Positions 50,830 to 62,882 of a DNA stretch of 64,000 nt are shown here, one piece after another. The number at the start of each line of letters is the position of its first letter. The first letter of the stretch is position 1. The notes under the pieces were generated by a model. It did not search any database, was not told where the DNA came from, and saw only the letters and a program-made list of their open reading frames with translations. The position numbers and the translations under genes are program-made. Location of the stretch: assembly GCA_013115125.1 (NCBI GenBank), contig JABANN010000018.1, positions 62,001 through 126,000 of the forward strand, given 5' to 3'. The stretch comes from Perkinsus olseni. Its lineage: Eukaryota; Perkinsozoa; Perkinsida.

Positions 50830-53762
50830 TGGCAACTCACAATGCATGAACGTCAACTCCGGCATCTCTCACAGGACATCGCTCCGTTGACAACCCTAGC
50901 AGAGGTATCCTAACGTCGGTCAATTCGAACCTAGGATTGAGAAAACGGACAAGGGACTATAGCATCGGCACGTCATACTTCTGTGCATCCTCCTCGGTCT
51001 TAATCAGTGCGAGCTCCTCGAGGTTGTCTCCGGCTCCCACTGCTACGAGATCCCCCACGCGTACAGTCAAGCCACCCTCCTTAATTCGCCTAATCGTCGA
51101 GCTGATACGTTCGGGCCGGTCGGACGAGGTTCACTCACTTGCTAGCCAGCCGATTCCACAGGCAGGCCGTGTAAGCGTTGGGGAAGAGGTGGACGACACT
51201 TCGAGGGAGTCTCTTCACAGCTTGGCGGTACTTCCAGTGCTCACCATTATCCCCAACAATCAGCAAGGCATCTATCCACCTGGACGGCCTCGACTGACCT
51301 AGGCGATGAGTAAGGGGAGTTGAATACCAGTTGAGATCCCTGTTGTTCTCAGTAGACAGCTCCCTGAGCGACGACACAGCCTTGGCGGAGTCCCCATCCG
51401 CTAGCCATTGTCGGAACACCTGACGGAACGGCAATACCACTCGGAACGTAACTCCCTCTCTGAGACTAGGAGTGGACGTATCGAATGCTCAGACAGCGGT
51501 TCCATGGTCACACTGCACATCCCGTGACAGAAGGAGAAACACCCTTCTCCGGTGATAGCGCGAGCTCACCTCAGCCTGGGTCGTGGTGTCCCCTTTCGGC
51601 GGCTTCATCCAGTTCCGTATAGCCCGCTTGTAGTCCTTGCATAGGATAGCCCCACCAATACGAACCTACCCGTTGCAATGCGACTGTTGGTGACACGTGT
51701 TGTTCTCACATGCTGGGAGCCGCCATCCAGGGCCCATCCGAAACGCTGCAGGCCAAAGTAGTTCACAAAGCCGAGCTCTCTTAGGGACTTGAGCCTCTCT
51801 GATGCGCCTTGGGGAACGCCACGTACGCGCACGCGAAAGAAATTCCTGAAAATTAGTTCCAGGAAATTGGAGGGCGCCGCAGTGGCCCCCTTGCTAAGGA
51901 CCGGTGTAGTCCACCTACCCCATGAGCATCCCGTACTGCAGCTTCCGTGACGTATTGTCAGCCTCGAAATTATCGACCTGAGCCCAACCTCTCTTGAGGG
52001 TGCTGCACAGATCCTCTATAGCAAACTGAATCTCCGCTGGACTGTGTGTGGCTGGCAAGGTGGCGAATCTGGAAGGAAGCACTGCAAAATATTGCGCAAA
52101 AGAGAGAAAAAATGAACAAATTTGTGGAAATGAAAACAATACAAACAATAAAAGGTTTATTGTAATAAACACTATAAGTAACCGTACTAGTACTATCATA
52201 TACTAAAGGATATCGATCAGCCCGAAAACCACACTCGGACTCGGCGGAGCGAAGCGTCTCCTACGTACTGATAGGTGAGCCCTCTCTTATCCTTAAGGCC
52301 GGCAAAATGCAGCGAGTCCCGCGGCAGCTTGAGCCTTCTCTCGAGATGACTCTGTAGCGTTGGCATATCGATGTTCACTTTATGCAAAACGAAACGCCAG
52401 CGCGCTCGCCCTATCAGGCCGGTTTGCGAGAAGGCTCGGGACCAGGAGACTCGGACCGGATACGCATCCTGCGGTCGGTAAAGATAGTGGAAGGCTCTCC
52501 GAGACAGCGACCTCACCTGCTCAGCCTCCTCTTCCGTGTTGAGGGCAAAGCGCACTTCCTTGAGTTTCAGGCGTATCTTTTCCCGGAAATCTTGCAAGTG
52601 CGATTCAGCCGTCTCTCCTTGGGGCAGGCGAAAGTGCAGATCCAAAAAATCAGGTGAGTAGCTGAGCCAGAGGAAAGAGAGAGCCTCAACCCACGCCCGG
52701 AGACTCTTCCCGTCAACCCCGGTCAGAAGCCTTCACTTTCCGAAATGCCGAGTATTCTGAGCGTTACGCCGCCTTCCCCACCTACCCTGCCATATAGAAG
52801 CTCATGAACCGCTTGACATCTCCAGCGTCTAGGACCCTCTCCAGCATGCTGCTGGTCTCCGCATCCGACGACAGGCTCAGCATAGTCTTGTTCGCGAAGA
52901 ACTTCGAACTCACCGAGCAGGTGATCTGATCGACGACACTCAGTGCCACCGCGGGACCCATCGCGACGGCATCTTCCTCTCACTTCTTCTGTGATACGTA
53001 GCATGGCTCCCCTGATCTTCTTAACATCGCTCTTGGTGAAGGTAGACGGGAGCTCACAAACCAACACATGCTTCCACGCGGGGGCGTCGGTGGTACCCGC
53101 GTTCGCCTGAGCATGCGGGGTTCGTCACTGCCAAGAATGCCTCCAAGCTCACTCGATGCATATCGATGAACAGCTCTATATTCCTCAGGGATTCTTCCCC
53201 ACAGCACTCCAAGACGAAGGCTCTGGCCTCCTCCGCTTTCATGGAGTAACTGATAACACGCCCTCCAATCCCTCCTTAATATCGCCGTCCCTGCTACCCT
53301 TCCCAGAAGGCCTTTCGGAGCTCCTCCGTCGAGTCAGCGTCGGGCAAGGGCGTATCGTCTATACCATCACTTGGGGCGAAGGACTCCAACCTGCGGACCG
53401 CTTCCGAGCGGAATAGCTGAGCTTGAGACAACTCACTTATGCATCGTTTGTGTTTTCATGTGCTCCTCCACTTCCCTCCATCCCTCCACCCCCGTCTCGA
53501 AGGGCAGTCTGGCAACTTTACCGTCTATGCCCACCTCTCGAACCTCCCAGTCTTTTATCTGTTGACAGACCGATCCCGGCGGATGCCTTCGGAAACTGCA
53601 GTTGTTTATTTTCTGAATTATGGAACCTTAGATCAGCTTGACGCTGGTGAGTGACTTTATCAGTGCTACTGCGGACAGAATCTTAAGATTCCACATACCA
53701 TCGACCGCTTGACGGGAACCCATAGAAGAAAGAGCGCTAACGTAAGGCCCCTCTCGGAACAT
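50830..53762 (-). CDS. PUS7: tRNA/mRNA pseudouridine synthase PUS7 (TruD family)
   Basis: Converts uridine to pseudouridine in tRNA, mRNA and snRNA. Possible start ATG 53762 (MFREGPYVSALSSMGSRQ). An N-terminal TruD strand follows: IKDWEVREVGIDGKVARL. Linker exons read PLPDADSTEELRKAFWE, MKAEEARAFVLECCGEE, VLVCELPSTFTKSDVKKI and MLERVLDAGDVKRFMSF. The catalytic exon has WRFVLHKVNIDMPTLQSHLE and FAGLKDKRGLTYQYV, where the Asp of KDK is the TruD catalytic residue. Then LKSLRELGFVNYFGLQRFGW, IGGAILCKDYKRAIRNWM, LPFRQVFRQWLADGD, LFPNAYTACLWNRLASK and GLTVRVGDLVAVGAG. All TruD landmarks are in order. More than ten introns. The 3' end beyond about 50830 is not settled. Confidence 0.88.
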
Positions 53763-54886
53763 GGCACCGGAAAGTCAGAATAGTCATCTGCCGTTCAGGT
53801 GCAGTGCATACACGATACCATTAAACTGTTGCATTGATACTACAGGGACTGTAGCTCCTCCTTAATAGCTCGTCAGCTTCCATCGTGAGTATGAGCCCAA
53901 TCTACCAATGTTTCGTTCTACACCCCCGAGAAGACTATTCGACAGTCCTCACTCCAACTCACCTTCACTTTAACACGTCCACCGATAGACTGCAAATCGA
54001 TGAACTCCGTTATACCAACGCTGTCGTAGGACGGATAGCTAGGCACCACTCGTTCCCGGCTGCGTTGTCGGATCTGTGAAGGAACGCTGAGTCGAGGAGA
54101 GGCGAGGAGCGTGGCGCACCTCTCCAGCGATCGGTAGCTTCCATCGGTGAGTTGGTCGGGTCTCTTCCTGCGGTACCTTGGAGGAGGCAGCTAGAGGACA
54201 ACACCGCCGGTGTGTTGTGCGCAGCCAATACTGCCACTCGGGCCGGCTCAGCATTGGAACGAACAAAAACTGATCGTCGAAGTAGTTGAACAGTTGGTGT
54301 CGTGGCAAATTTGGATTGCCACAACTCCGCTGCCGATCGACGGTATCTACTGCCCGGAGGCTATCTCTGCCCTCACCCGTAGAGAGGGAGCACGGGGAAG
54401 TGGGAGGCCATTGCGTAGGCCCAACGCAGGTAGCATCGTTCCGTACTGTATTGATGAAAATCATGCTTATATCATCAGTATCGCTCATGCCAGACGATAA
54501 CAGAATCATATCCCCCTCCTTTGATGCTCAAGTCCAACATGACAGCACCAGCTACTTCGACCTCTTGTCAAATTCGCGACTACTCCTAACGGGATGAGGA
54601 AGTGCTTGTATTGTGGCACGAGCCATACCAAATTATTCCCACTTCACACTGTTGGTGAATACTGAGGCATATCCCGCTACGAACTACCAAGCACTCGACT
54701 GGAAGGCCTTGAGCGGCGCTTCTGCAAGCGAGGTAGTTGCCCCAGGACTCAGCCCCACACTGTAGCACCCATCCCGACACTCCCTCCCCTCCTAATTCAT
54801 CGCTCAAGACGAAGCGAAGGTCTTCACATCTCTCCAGTAGTAGCAGTATAAACAGTCGAAAACAATAATAGGAACACTGGTATCAT
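53763..54886. other. Intergenic or unresolved region
   Basis: A minus-strand frame at 54039-54509 starts with ATG (MILLSSGMSDTDDISMIF) and includes NYFDDQFLFVPMLSRPEWQY, which reads fairly well, ending before a GTACCG donor. It could be a real small gene, but no family is seen. Another minus frame at 54586-54807 lacks an ATG. No repeats found. Confidence 0.35.
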
Positions 54887-57261
54887 TTACAGATCCTTAG
54901 CGGCCTCCTCGATGATGCCCATGGCCTTCTTGAAGTTACGTTCCTTGACGCCTGTGATGGACTTGCCCTGCCAGATGGGCTTCTTTCCGCCAGCTCCCTT
55001 CGCCCCGAACTCCGCTAGTAACTGTCAGGAACTCTCACTTCACCCAAGCCCAGAAGCCGAAGCGGCCTACCGAATTGAGCATATCCTTGTTCGCCAACAG
55101 AGGAGTGCCTTCATTGTAGTCCGCGAAGAGGAAGGCTGTGGGACAGCAGAGGAGAATCTGAGGGAACGAAACGATAACAGAGTCGACGGCGACACAGGGT
55201 TCGTGTTACCGCCCTTGGTCCTCCCTCGGACGTCTTGATCTTCTCTGACAGGGCCTTCTCGAGCAGATGTAGGAAGGCGGACTCACAATCTCTGAAGGTA
55301 CCGACAACCTTCCCTTCAGAGGCCTTAGTGAGCATATCGGACGCCAGGAACTGGACCAGCTCATCAGAAAGGGCCTTCACCTGACAGATCGACAACCTCG
55401 CCGTAGCCACCACGACGAGACACAACGCAACGATGAGGCTAACTCGACAGCCGGTTCATTCACAATCACGATTCGACTAAGCTCACCTGTCGATTGGCGA
55501 CCGTGAGCTGCTGCAAGCGTTGCTGGACGAGGTCAGGCAGCTTCTCTCGCTTGCAACTCAAGTCGTTGATCATGGCAGCTTCGCGAGCACAGCATTCGTC
55601 AAAACGATCGAGGACTCTCTGGCCGATAAGGAAGCTCAGAGTGAGGATCTTCGTAGGGGCCTTCCACGAGTGTCCTGAAGTACCAACGAAGTCATGACCG
55701 CGCGCCACGAAATTCTCACCAGTGATCTTCACACACTGTAGCTCGGCGAGGTTCTCAACATGAGTCCCACCACAAGCATTCTTCTCGATGCCATCGATCT
55801 CCACAATTCTAAAAACGTCTCCCTTCACTTTCGTCGGCAAGGCGGAGCGAAGCATCCTAAAACAGAAAATCAGCACAGGTCGGATCCACAACAGGCAAGG
55901 CGGACTTGGTGAAGTTGACCACCAAGTTGAAATGTTGACTTCGTGAAGGGCCTTACGGATCTCTGTTGCCGTTATCATCTTCCAACTCACTGCGCTTCAT
56001 CTGGCGGTTGAAAACTGTCCGGTGCTCCCGGATCGCCTGATTGCAGTGATCTTCCAGAGCCTTCACGCGGGACTCCAGCGTTTCGCCTGAAGTCAGCATC
56101 ACAATGCATATCCCATTAGCAAGATGAGGACCATCGAACGCTGTGTTGGCATGGAGCACCATCAAGGCTCGTGAACTCGGAAGTATCATTACTCATCGGT
56201 AAGCACGTTTGCGATTCTCATAAGTTTCACATGCTAAAAACTATGAAGACTCATTCAAGACCTATCTCAAGACTTTGAGTTGTCCCCAATTCAATACGAG
56301 ACTTCAAATACACGATAGCAGGCGGAAGGTAGAACATCATAGCCATGACTTTACTGTAGAACTTCTAGCATCCAATTTTCATAGCTGTGCGAGTAAAATC
56401 TCTCCCACGTTCAGCGATCTATCGATTTCTCGCACTCTAGGCACGCCAGCCCATCCGAATGATTAATCCTGCCAAAGACAGAGGGGCAAGATTCTTACCT
56501 TGAGGGATGAGATCCAAGTTACAGGGACCGATGTCAACAGTACATGCCTGACTTCCGAACTCCCATGAATCGGTGTTGCCAAACTCAGGGAAGAGCTCGT
56601 GTGTCTGAAGCGAGAGAGCGGCGCTGGACTTGCATACGGCAGACTCACCTCGCACAGAGCACTGATGAGATGCTGACCCGAGTGCTGCTGAGTGTTATCC
56701 CAGCGCCTGGCCCAGTCTATGGTGACCTCCACCTCCGACCCAACTTCGACTCTGGTGTCCACATAATGGTGAACCTAATCCGAACAAGAATCAATCTTTT
56801 CGCCTCATAATTGAAACAACTGTGCGCAGTAGAAAGGCAAGAATCATAATGCTCTTATCTCACAGTATAAAATCTCATGAATCCTATACGTAAATTCTCA
56901 TAAGTATGAGTGAATCGAGCAGCGGCATGCAAGGCCTGTCACAGTCAGCAAGCCTCAGCCCCAGCATTACCTCTCCTTCGGAGTTCTTGTCTGCATACAG
57001 GACTTTAGCAGTGCCAATACGGCCGGTATCAGAGGGCTGACCGCCCCCCTCAGGATACAGCAAGGTCTGGTCCAGCGTCACCACGAACTTGGAACCTGGA
57101 ATGATAATCGGTATGAAAAGACGAGCTTCCTCAGCGCTCATCATCCTACCTTTGGCCATAGGAGCGACAGGCTTCTTGGGGGCCGGCTCGCACGTGAGGA
57201 CTTTGGCGGTGGCGGAGCGCAGCTTCGGCTGGGCTATACAGAGAACTCGAGTAGTAGTCAT
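54887..57261 (-). CDS. AARSD1: Alanyl-tRNA editing protein (Aarsd1/AlaX-L type)
   Basis: A free-standing editing enzyme that hydrolyses Ser- or Gly-mischarged tRNA-Ala. Start ATG 57261 (MTTTRVLCIAQPKLRSAT). VTLDQTLLYPEGGGQPSDTG is the family's N-terminal signature. WARRWDNTQQHSGQHLISAL supplies the HxxxH zinc ligands, and HELFPEFGNTDSWEFG follows. DGIEKNACGGTHVENLAEL supplies the CxxxH ligands. A C-terminal DHHA1-like part follows: LSDELVQFLASDMLTKASEG, VGTFRDCESAFLHLLEKAL and GGKKPIWQGKSITGVKERNF, ending EEAAKDL with TAA 54887-54889. The aminoacylation core of AlaRS is absent, which sets it apart from AlaRS itself. Six to eight introns. Confidence 0.9.
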
Positions 57262-58344
57262 AGAACAGAAAAGGAATATAAAGAGAAATGCCTGACGGGG
57301 AGGACCATCGTCATACAACACAGCAGCAAGAACGTCGTACTGGGGAGCGCAGGGGAACCCTTGTCACCACCGGGACAGCCCTGTGTCACCAGGCCCGTGT
57401 GCTCATTGCTGAGTAGCTAAATGGGCGACTCCGATACAAGCTATAGAGCATGAACAGCACCTCGCCCCATCCTGCCCAATTTGGAGTCTACTACTAACAG
57501 AACGTGCTATTCACACCAGCACCACAACTTAGCCCCGCAGCAGCAGTAGCCTAGTAGCTAGCCACCCATCGGCATGCCCCATGGCTGTGGCTGAGGAGTC
57601 GAAGGGCCCCTCAGGAATGAGTAGGCCACCGGTGACTCCGTACACGGAGGTCGCTGCTTCCCACGCGCCCGCCCCCGCTTGGTCGCTACCTTGGGACACG
57701 GAGATCGGCAGCACAACTTCAGCGCACAACTGTCTCGTGCTGGTTCCGGCTGACCGTGGGTTTACCCGTCAAAAGTGGCCGATCGATCAGCGTCTCAACG
57801 ACGTCGTTGCATGACCGTCAAGGAATGACTTTATTTTCCAAGCTCCGCTCTCCCATGCACTTGCCGAGAACCTCTGTTACCGCGAAAATACAACTCCAGT
57901 ACGAGCAGGCCTTGGGGGGACAGAGAGATGACGATGGAGACGCGTGTCACGCCAGGTCCGCAGAATTGGTGGCAAGCCCGTGCGAAGCCGTATGACGTTC
58001 AATACCTGCGTCGAGGATTCTTCACCTATTTACTGCAGGTAACTCCGTACAGAGCTTCGCAAGGTACAGCCAGGACCTCGGAAATCAGGCACTTTTCAGT
58101 GTGAACTGGGAACGCCTCTGCAACAAAACACCGCTCCGTCGGAGGCCAGGCCTATCTCTAGCTCAGACGTTATGTGGCCGATGACTGAGGAGAGACTCAT
58201 TATCCCTTCAGAATAGGTCTCCCCGGTCATTGAGAGGGAGAGTTCAGCCGTGTTACACCATTACTAGAAAACACAATACAGCACGGGTTCCAATCCTTCA
58301 CATGATGATGATGATGAAACACAAAATTCACGAAATGTAAAATC
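57262..58344. other. Intergenic region with one small open frame
   Basis: Divergent to the AARSD1 start and downstream of the HIBADH gene. Apart from the small plus-strand frame at 57581-57814, listed separately, nothing is identified. A short (ATG/CAT)n tract lies near 58300-58317. Confidence 0.4.
57581..57814 (+). CDS. Possible small protein of 77 residues
   Basis: Uninterrupted frame from ATG 57581 (MAVAEESKGPSGMSRPPV) to TGA 57812-57814. It includes SHAPAPAWSLPWDTEIGS and ADRGFTRQKWPIDQRLND. Soluble, proline-rich N-terminal half, no known motif. The minus strand is also open over part of it, so the case is moderate. It may have further 3' exons. Confidence 0.35.
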   Translation: MAVAEESKGPSGMSRPPVTPYTEVAASHAPAPAWSLPWDTEIGSTTSAHNCLVLVPADRGFTRQKWPIDQRLNDVVA

Positions 58345-58348
58345 TCAC

Positions 58349-58388
<40 letters not shown>

Positions 58389-60246
58389 CGAGATATTCAT
58401 ACACACAACTGAAGTCTTTTCTACCATGCCCTTTGGCACCTACGCCGGCGTAGAGCTCCCGAGCGAATTTTGCCACAGGAACCTGAGCCGTGGACAGAGC
58501 CATCCCGAGTACGACCAGGCAGTCCCCTTCTCACCTCAGCACCACAGCCCTCCGCAGCTGCTCTCGCCAAGTCCAAGTCCTTCACCATCAAGTCCACCAT
58601 GAACCCCTGAGGCCTCCCCTATCGATCGCGCTACCCAGGCAGGGCCCTCCTACTCCAGTGTAGCCCCTATTAGACGGGATGTCCTTATCCATCACACCAG
58701 GCACGGGATTGTAGGTATCCGAGCTCCAGCAGCGACCAGTCGAGGCATTCACGATTTGAGCGAAGACTTTCGGATCGACACCCAGCGTCCTGACGGAGCG
58801 TCGTGCACTCTGGCGGAGTCGAAGCATGGCCGGCCTACTTAGCGAGCCGGAAGCCTTCAGCCACGCCCAACATGCTGGCGGCGAGTATGAGGTTGTTCGA
58901 CACTTTCACTGCCTGCCCTAGGCCCGCCGATCCACAGTACTTAGGGTTGCCCATGGGACTCAGAATCTCCGTCGCCGCCTTCAAATCATCAGAACTGTCA
59001 GCGCCCACCATAAACGTCAAAGTGCCTGCTCCAGGGATCGAACCCGATACCTCCATACCGCACTAAACTGTTGTGCTTCCTGCAGAGAAGGGGGTATAAT
59101 GTTCTCACCAGCCTTGGCTGCCGGTACTCCGCCACTGACGGGTGCATCAACCATCCTGTGCCCCTCCTCCTGGGCCTTCTTGATAACATGTTGAGCTGCT
59201 ATAGGGTCAATAGTAGAGCAGTCTATTAAGAATGAGGGCTTCTTCAGTAGAGAGAGGATCTGAGCAGCACACAGGCCAAGCGGTGCAGGAGACGATAAAG
59301 CAATACACCACGATGCGCAGTAAGAGACGCCACATTGTACCACATAAGGCACCTTGACGACTAAGAGGATACCTGCTCATTCTCAATCACCGGGTTCCGT
59401 AGAGAGACTCGGATAGAGTACAAGCTACATAAATATTATTATTATTATCAGCCTGAGGACATGATTTCACGTCAGGCAGCCATTCAAGGTTATTGTACTA
59501 ATCTTGCTTTGACGTACGACATTTTGAGTACGGTAAATTTAAAATACGGTACAAAATGCATGGGTCGAAGACAACAGAGTAGTTCTTGCCTAGAGTGAAG
59601 CGGGACTCGGACTCGGTCAAAGACTATGCTACCAAATCCACTCTAGGTCGAACCGCCAGCCCGGCCATCTCCCTTACCCCTCCATCAGCGGTATAGAGGT
59701 CCACTACATCTCGAGTGCCAGGTACCATAGAAATGATCACATCAGCACAGCTACACAACTCCCCAACATCTTCAGCCACTCGAGCTCCTTTAGAAGCAGC
59801 CTCGGCAATGCCTAAGCGAACGCCCCTGTACCATCGCTAACTCAACCCCTGTGAGCCAACAACAGCCGCGGATACTTACGACCTGATTTTTTCAACATAT
59901 TATCTGTTAAATTCTCTAAATTCAACACTCATGTAGATTTACAGAAATCTCCTACGAAAATTTAGATTGACAAACACGCCTGTAGAAAAATTATAGAAGC
60001 TGTTACGAGTCGTCCAATCCCCTCAAACTTTACTACTACCATAACGAGCAGACGCCCCTTGTTTCTACTACCAGGGGAGTCTTTCATCTTGTCAAAGACG
60101 ACCAGGCTGCGTTGCGCCTTCAAAAGATTAGCTGCCATTCCCGAGCCCATATTCCCCAGTCCGATGAACCCGATCGTTGAGAAGCCTCGAGCCTCACTGA
60201 AGACCCCACCGGCGCTCCTGAAACCCCTCTGCGCGAGACGCAGCAT
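58345..60246 (-). CDS. HIBADH: 3-hydroxyisobutyrate dehydrogenase, mitochondrial
   Basis: NAD-dependent oxidation of 3-hydroxyisobutyrate in valine breakdown, in the mitochondrial matrix. Start ATG 60246; transit-like [18 protein letters not shown], then [20 protein letters not shown] (Rossmann and substrate motif). Next exons: [20 protein letters not shown] and [33 protein letters not shown] and [55 protein letters not shown] with the catalytic Lys region; [37 protein letters not shown]; and [34 protein letters not shown]. The chain then ends in 12 Ser and a Lys, encoded by (AGC)12, with TGA 58345-58347. All family motifs are intact. The poly-Ser tail is unusual. Introns vary in length here; some exceed 200 nt. 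Confidence 0.93.
58351..58386. repeat. (GCT)12 microsatellite coding a Ser tract
   Basis: Twelve uninterrupted GCT units on the plus strand are read as AGC (Ser) on the minus strand at the very C-terminus of HIBADH. Confidence 0.95.
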
Positions 60247-60441
60247 GACAAAATGAAGCCTTAACAACAAGCTGGGAAGGCAGCATGGCCCTGTGATCTG
60301 GATGACCGGCCCGTGGTGATTGTAACCCAAGACGAGCGATGGCATTACTGAAGAAAATTCAACACGATGACAGTCGAGCAGATCCAATAGACTAGGAAGC
60401 TTTTCGGCCCAGCACATCGGAAGCCCGTCACAGTTTTCTCT

Positions 60442-61028
60442 TTAGTCGGGCGTGGGCTTATAACCGTCAACGTAGAAGTTCACTGTGGAAGGCGGCAACG
60501 TCACCTCTTGCCCGTCCATATCTTCCGTTACTTTAACCTGATCATCACAGTGATCGTAGCATGAGGGACCCAGCAGAAAAAACTACTTGGCATCCCAGTC
60601 GGCTAGTATCTTCCAATCCCGGAGCGAGGTCCAGCAAGTCCTCTTCCTCTTCAGAAGGCTCAGGGAGGCTATCATAAAGGTCTTGCGATAAAATACAGTG
60701 ACAAGTGGAACACGCCATAGACTCCTGAGAGTTGACAAGTGCCACGAGAGCATTCGATTCAAAGTCTTGTTATCACCTCACAGGCCCCTTCAAGGTCAAT
60801 ACCATTCAAGTGCGCAACCTTCAACAGCGACCAGCCAATCGGAGCCTTCGCGACCTTCTTCGTACCATCAGTGTCAACAAAGGTGATGTTGACGCTTGGA
60901 AGCCCCTTCGCGGCAGCCGCATCAACATGGAAGGCTCGACTGAACTTGGCCAGAGGAGCGCTAAGGACGGCTGGGGCGACTCCCCTTGCCAGTGCAGGGG
61001 CCATAGCCCGTATTAATGATGATGACAT
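60442..61028 (-). CDS. Mitochondrial [2Fe-2S] ferredoxin (adrenodoxin type)
   Basis: Start ATG 61028. Mitochondrial-type presequence (MSSSLIRAMAPALARGVAPA, PLAKFSRAFH), then PSVNITFVDTDGTKKVAKAP and SLLKVAHLNGIDLEGACE. The GAG|GTGATA donor joins in phase to ESMACSTCHCILSQDLYDSL, giving the cluster ligands C-x5-C-x2-C. Then DLLDLAPGLEDTSRLGCQ supplies the fourth Cys. A short last exon (VKVTEDMDGQEVTLPPST, then NFYVDGYKPTPD) ends at TAA 60442-60444. Two introns. It would donate electrons to Fe-S cluster assembly and P450-like partners. It lies directly upstream of HIBADH on the same strand; both products are mitochondrial, but no pathway link is implied. Confidence 0.93.
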
Positions 61029-61723
61029 GCTGTCGGGATTTTATACAGGTAGTAAAACTCTGACAAGACAACTCTCGATGAAACAACTCCCACGAACACA
61101 GGGGCCTTCGAGTATGCTTTCATATGCGCACGACTGAGTCCTGCCAGCAACATGGACGGGTTTCAATTCCAGAATGTCTATGTCACAACACCTCTGCGGC
61201 TCATCTCATCATTATGCTTAGCCTCAGGAAATTCGAGAGAAACGCCGGGTGCCGGAGTCGAACTCTACTCCCGAGCCGAACCGCGGTCCAGAATTTCCGA
61301 GTTGAATTAAGCGTTGCTGAAGACCCACAAGTGCCTTCTGACGGGTAGAGGATGTCGAAACGCTCGGATGATTTGCTAACCTTAGCGGCCGAAGTCTTGT
61401 GTGGCATTGACGGGTTGCATACCATAAAATCAAGTCCACCCGCTGCTGCAGAGTCAGTCCTCTGTACCATATCTTAGTTTTCAAGCATGGGAACGACTTA
61501 TTCACGTCCAACCAACCTAATGCATTCAACGCCATCCACAAGGCTCTCTCGTGTTGCAGGTAGTTCACACGGTAGATGATCATGACATGAGTCGGGAGAG
61601 CTAGGTCAGGCCGCATCATTCCAGACTGATTCGAGTTGAATCGGTCAACGCAACCTTCCGTTCCAAAACCGATAACGACACATCATCAGTTCACAAAACG
61701 ACGAATAACATGTCTCCAACGTC
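61029..61723. other. Intergenic region, no gene supported
   Basis: Two overlapping minus-strand frames (61224-61619 and 61201-61470) are open, but neither has splice partners or a domain. A GAGTTCGACTCC segment near 61255-61266 looks like a tRNA T-arm/B-box but does not fold properly (see rejected items). Confidence 0.4.
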
Positions 61724-62674
61724 TCAGAAGTTGAAGTTCAGCTGTTTGACCTGTGGGTGCAGCAACTCTTCCTCTAACTCAACAGAGTGGCCACAGTGAC
61801 TCATACACAGGCGGGCCGGCTCCAGCTCGGAGATCCACCAGATGCTACAGAGGGTTGTCGGAAGTCCGTCCTCTTCAATACGGCATAGGAAAAGTTGTCC
61901 CACATCCTCAGCATCTCCTTTACGGGTGGACACCAGGAGTACCTCCGGTGTGACGAAGCAGAAATCATCGACACAGCCCTTGGCTCCGTCGCAAACAACC
62001 TTTCTCGGAGGCTCGTCACCATCCCACAGGAGCAACTCGGTGATATTATTAGTAAAGTCTTCCATCCAGATCGCGCCCACTCTGGTCATCCCTGACGAAG
62101 TGACCGCCATCTCGAACATCTCGCAGTCCTCTACATGCCCTTCGAGTTTCCGTAGTTTTCTCCACTTCAAAGTTGCCACGTCAAGCTCCCAGAGGTCGCA
62201 TCTCTTCTGTGTCTCCTCGACGGACCGGGCAAGAAAGTGAAGGGTGGCCGGAGAATACGTAAAAAAACTCTCTGTAAACTCGCACAGAGTAATTGGAAGG
62301 TCGACCCGCCTGGGCCTACCAGTGCCGTATGAAACCAGAAGACCATCTAGTGTTTCGCTCTCAGCATCGTAGGAATGCTCGACACTGTAGGAATTGACGG
62401 AATTACAGCGAGAACAGCACTTCCCGGCTCCCACGGCACCGCTCTGTCTCGTCGGTATGCCAAGGCCTCGGGGGTCTCGACGGCCGAAAAACTGCGCAGT
62501 GAGGTAACGAGGGTCGGCGAGGCGATGCCCCATCCTTTGGAATACACGCTCGCATGCCCGAAGGTCGAGTGCCAGATTGAAAGTACCGCGGACCATTAGA
62601 CAGCAACTGTACGGAGAGAGCTTCGGACCATAACCGACTGAGGTGATCGGCTGAGTGACAGTGACCGATGACAT
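61724..62674 (-). CDS. Paralogue 1 of a tandem, intronless unknown family
   Basis: Single frame from ATG 62674 to a stop at 61724, 316 codons. It shares with the next gene MVRG-xx-NLA-x-DLRACERVFQR, a QFFGRRDPRG block, then Cys-rich KCCSRCNSVNSYSVEH, DLWELDVATLKWRKL, MTRVGAIWM, LLLWDGDEPPRKVVCDGA, FCFVTPEVLLVSTRKGDA and MSHCGHSVELEEE. The spaced WxLDxxTxxW and LLWDG motifs recall beta-propeller blades, so a propeller-like fold is possible, but I cannot name a family. An upstream in-frame ATG set is present here, unlike in its neighbour. No signal peptide is evident. Confidence 0.65.
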   Translation of the reverse strand: MSSVTVTQPITSVGYGPKLSPYSCCLMVRGTFNLALDLRACERVFQRMGHRLADPRYLTAQFFGRRDPRGLGIPTRQSGAVGAGKCCSRCNSVNSYSVEHSYDAESETLDGLLVSYGTGRPRRVDLPITLCEFTESFFTYSPATLHFLARSVEETQKRCDLWELDVATLKWRKLRKLEGHVEDCEMFEMAVTSSGMTRVGAIWMEDFTNNITELLLWDGDEPPRKVVCDGAKGCVDDFCFVTPEVLLVSTRKGDAEDVGQLFLCRIEEDGLPTTLCSIWWISELEPARLCMSHCGHSVELEEELLHPQVKQLNFNF

Positions 62675-62882
62675 CAGTCAGCTTCGCGCCAGTGACCTTC
62701 GACAACTTCAATTCTCATTCGGTAACTGACCCTATTCCCGTCCGATGACCGGAGAATGAGTTCGCAGTAGTAAATGAATCCAATAGCTGAGCTTCTTTCG
62801 TGACAGTCAACTCAACCTTTGGCACTGAAAAAGACTTCAAACGCCTAATAGTGAATTTCTGAAGAATGATTACAGCAAGCTG
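62675..62882. other. Spacer between tandem paralogues
   Basis: About 200 nt between the two paralogous genes. No motif recognised; it should hold the promoter of the first paralogue. Confidence 0.4.

Noticed and set aside
59020-59075. B-box-like GGGTTCGATCCC on the minus strand at an HIBADH exon border
   Set aside because: A wobble-rich T-arm can be drawn, but no full tRNA or SINE body fits and it overlaps a real splice acceptor; it is probably chance.
61230-61290. tRNA-like T-arm on the minus strand (GAGTTCGACTCC)
   Set aside because: The expected 5-bp T-stem does not pair, and no matching D-arm, anticodon arm or acceptor stem could be built.
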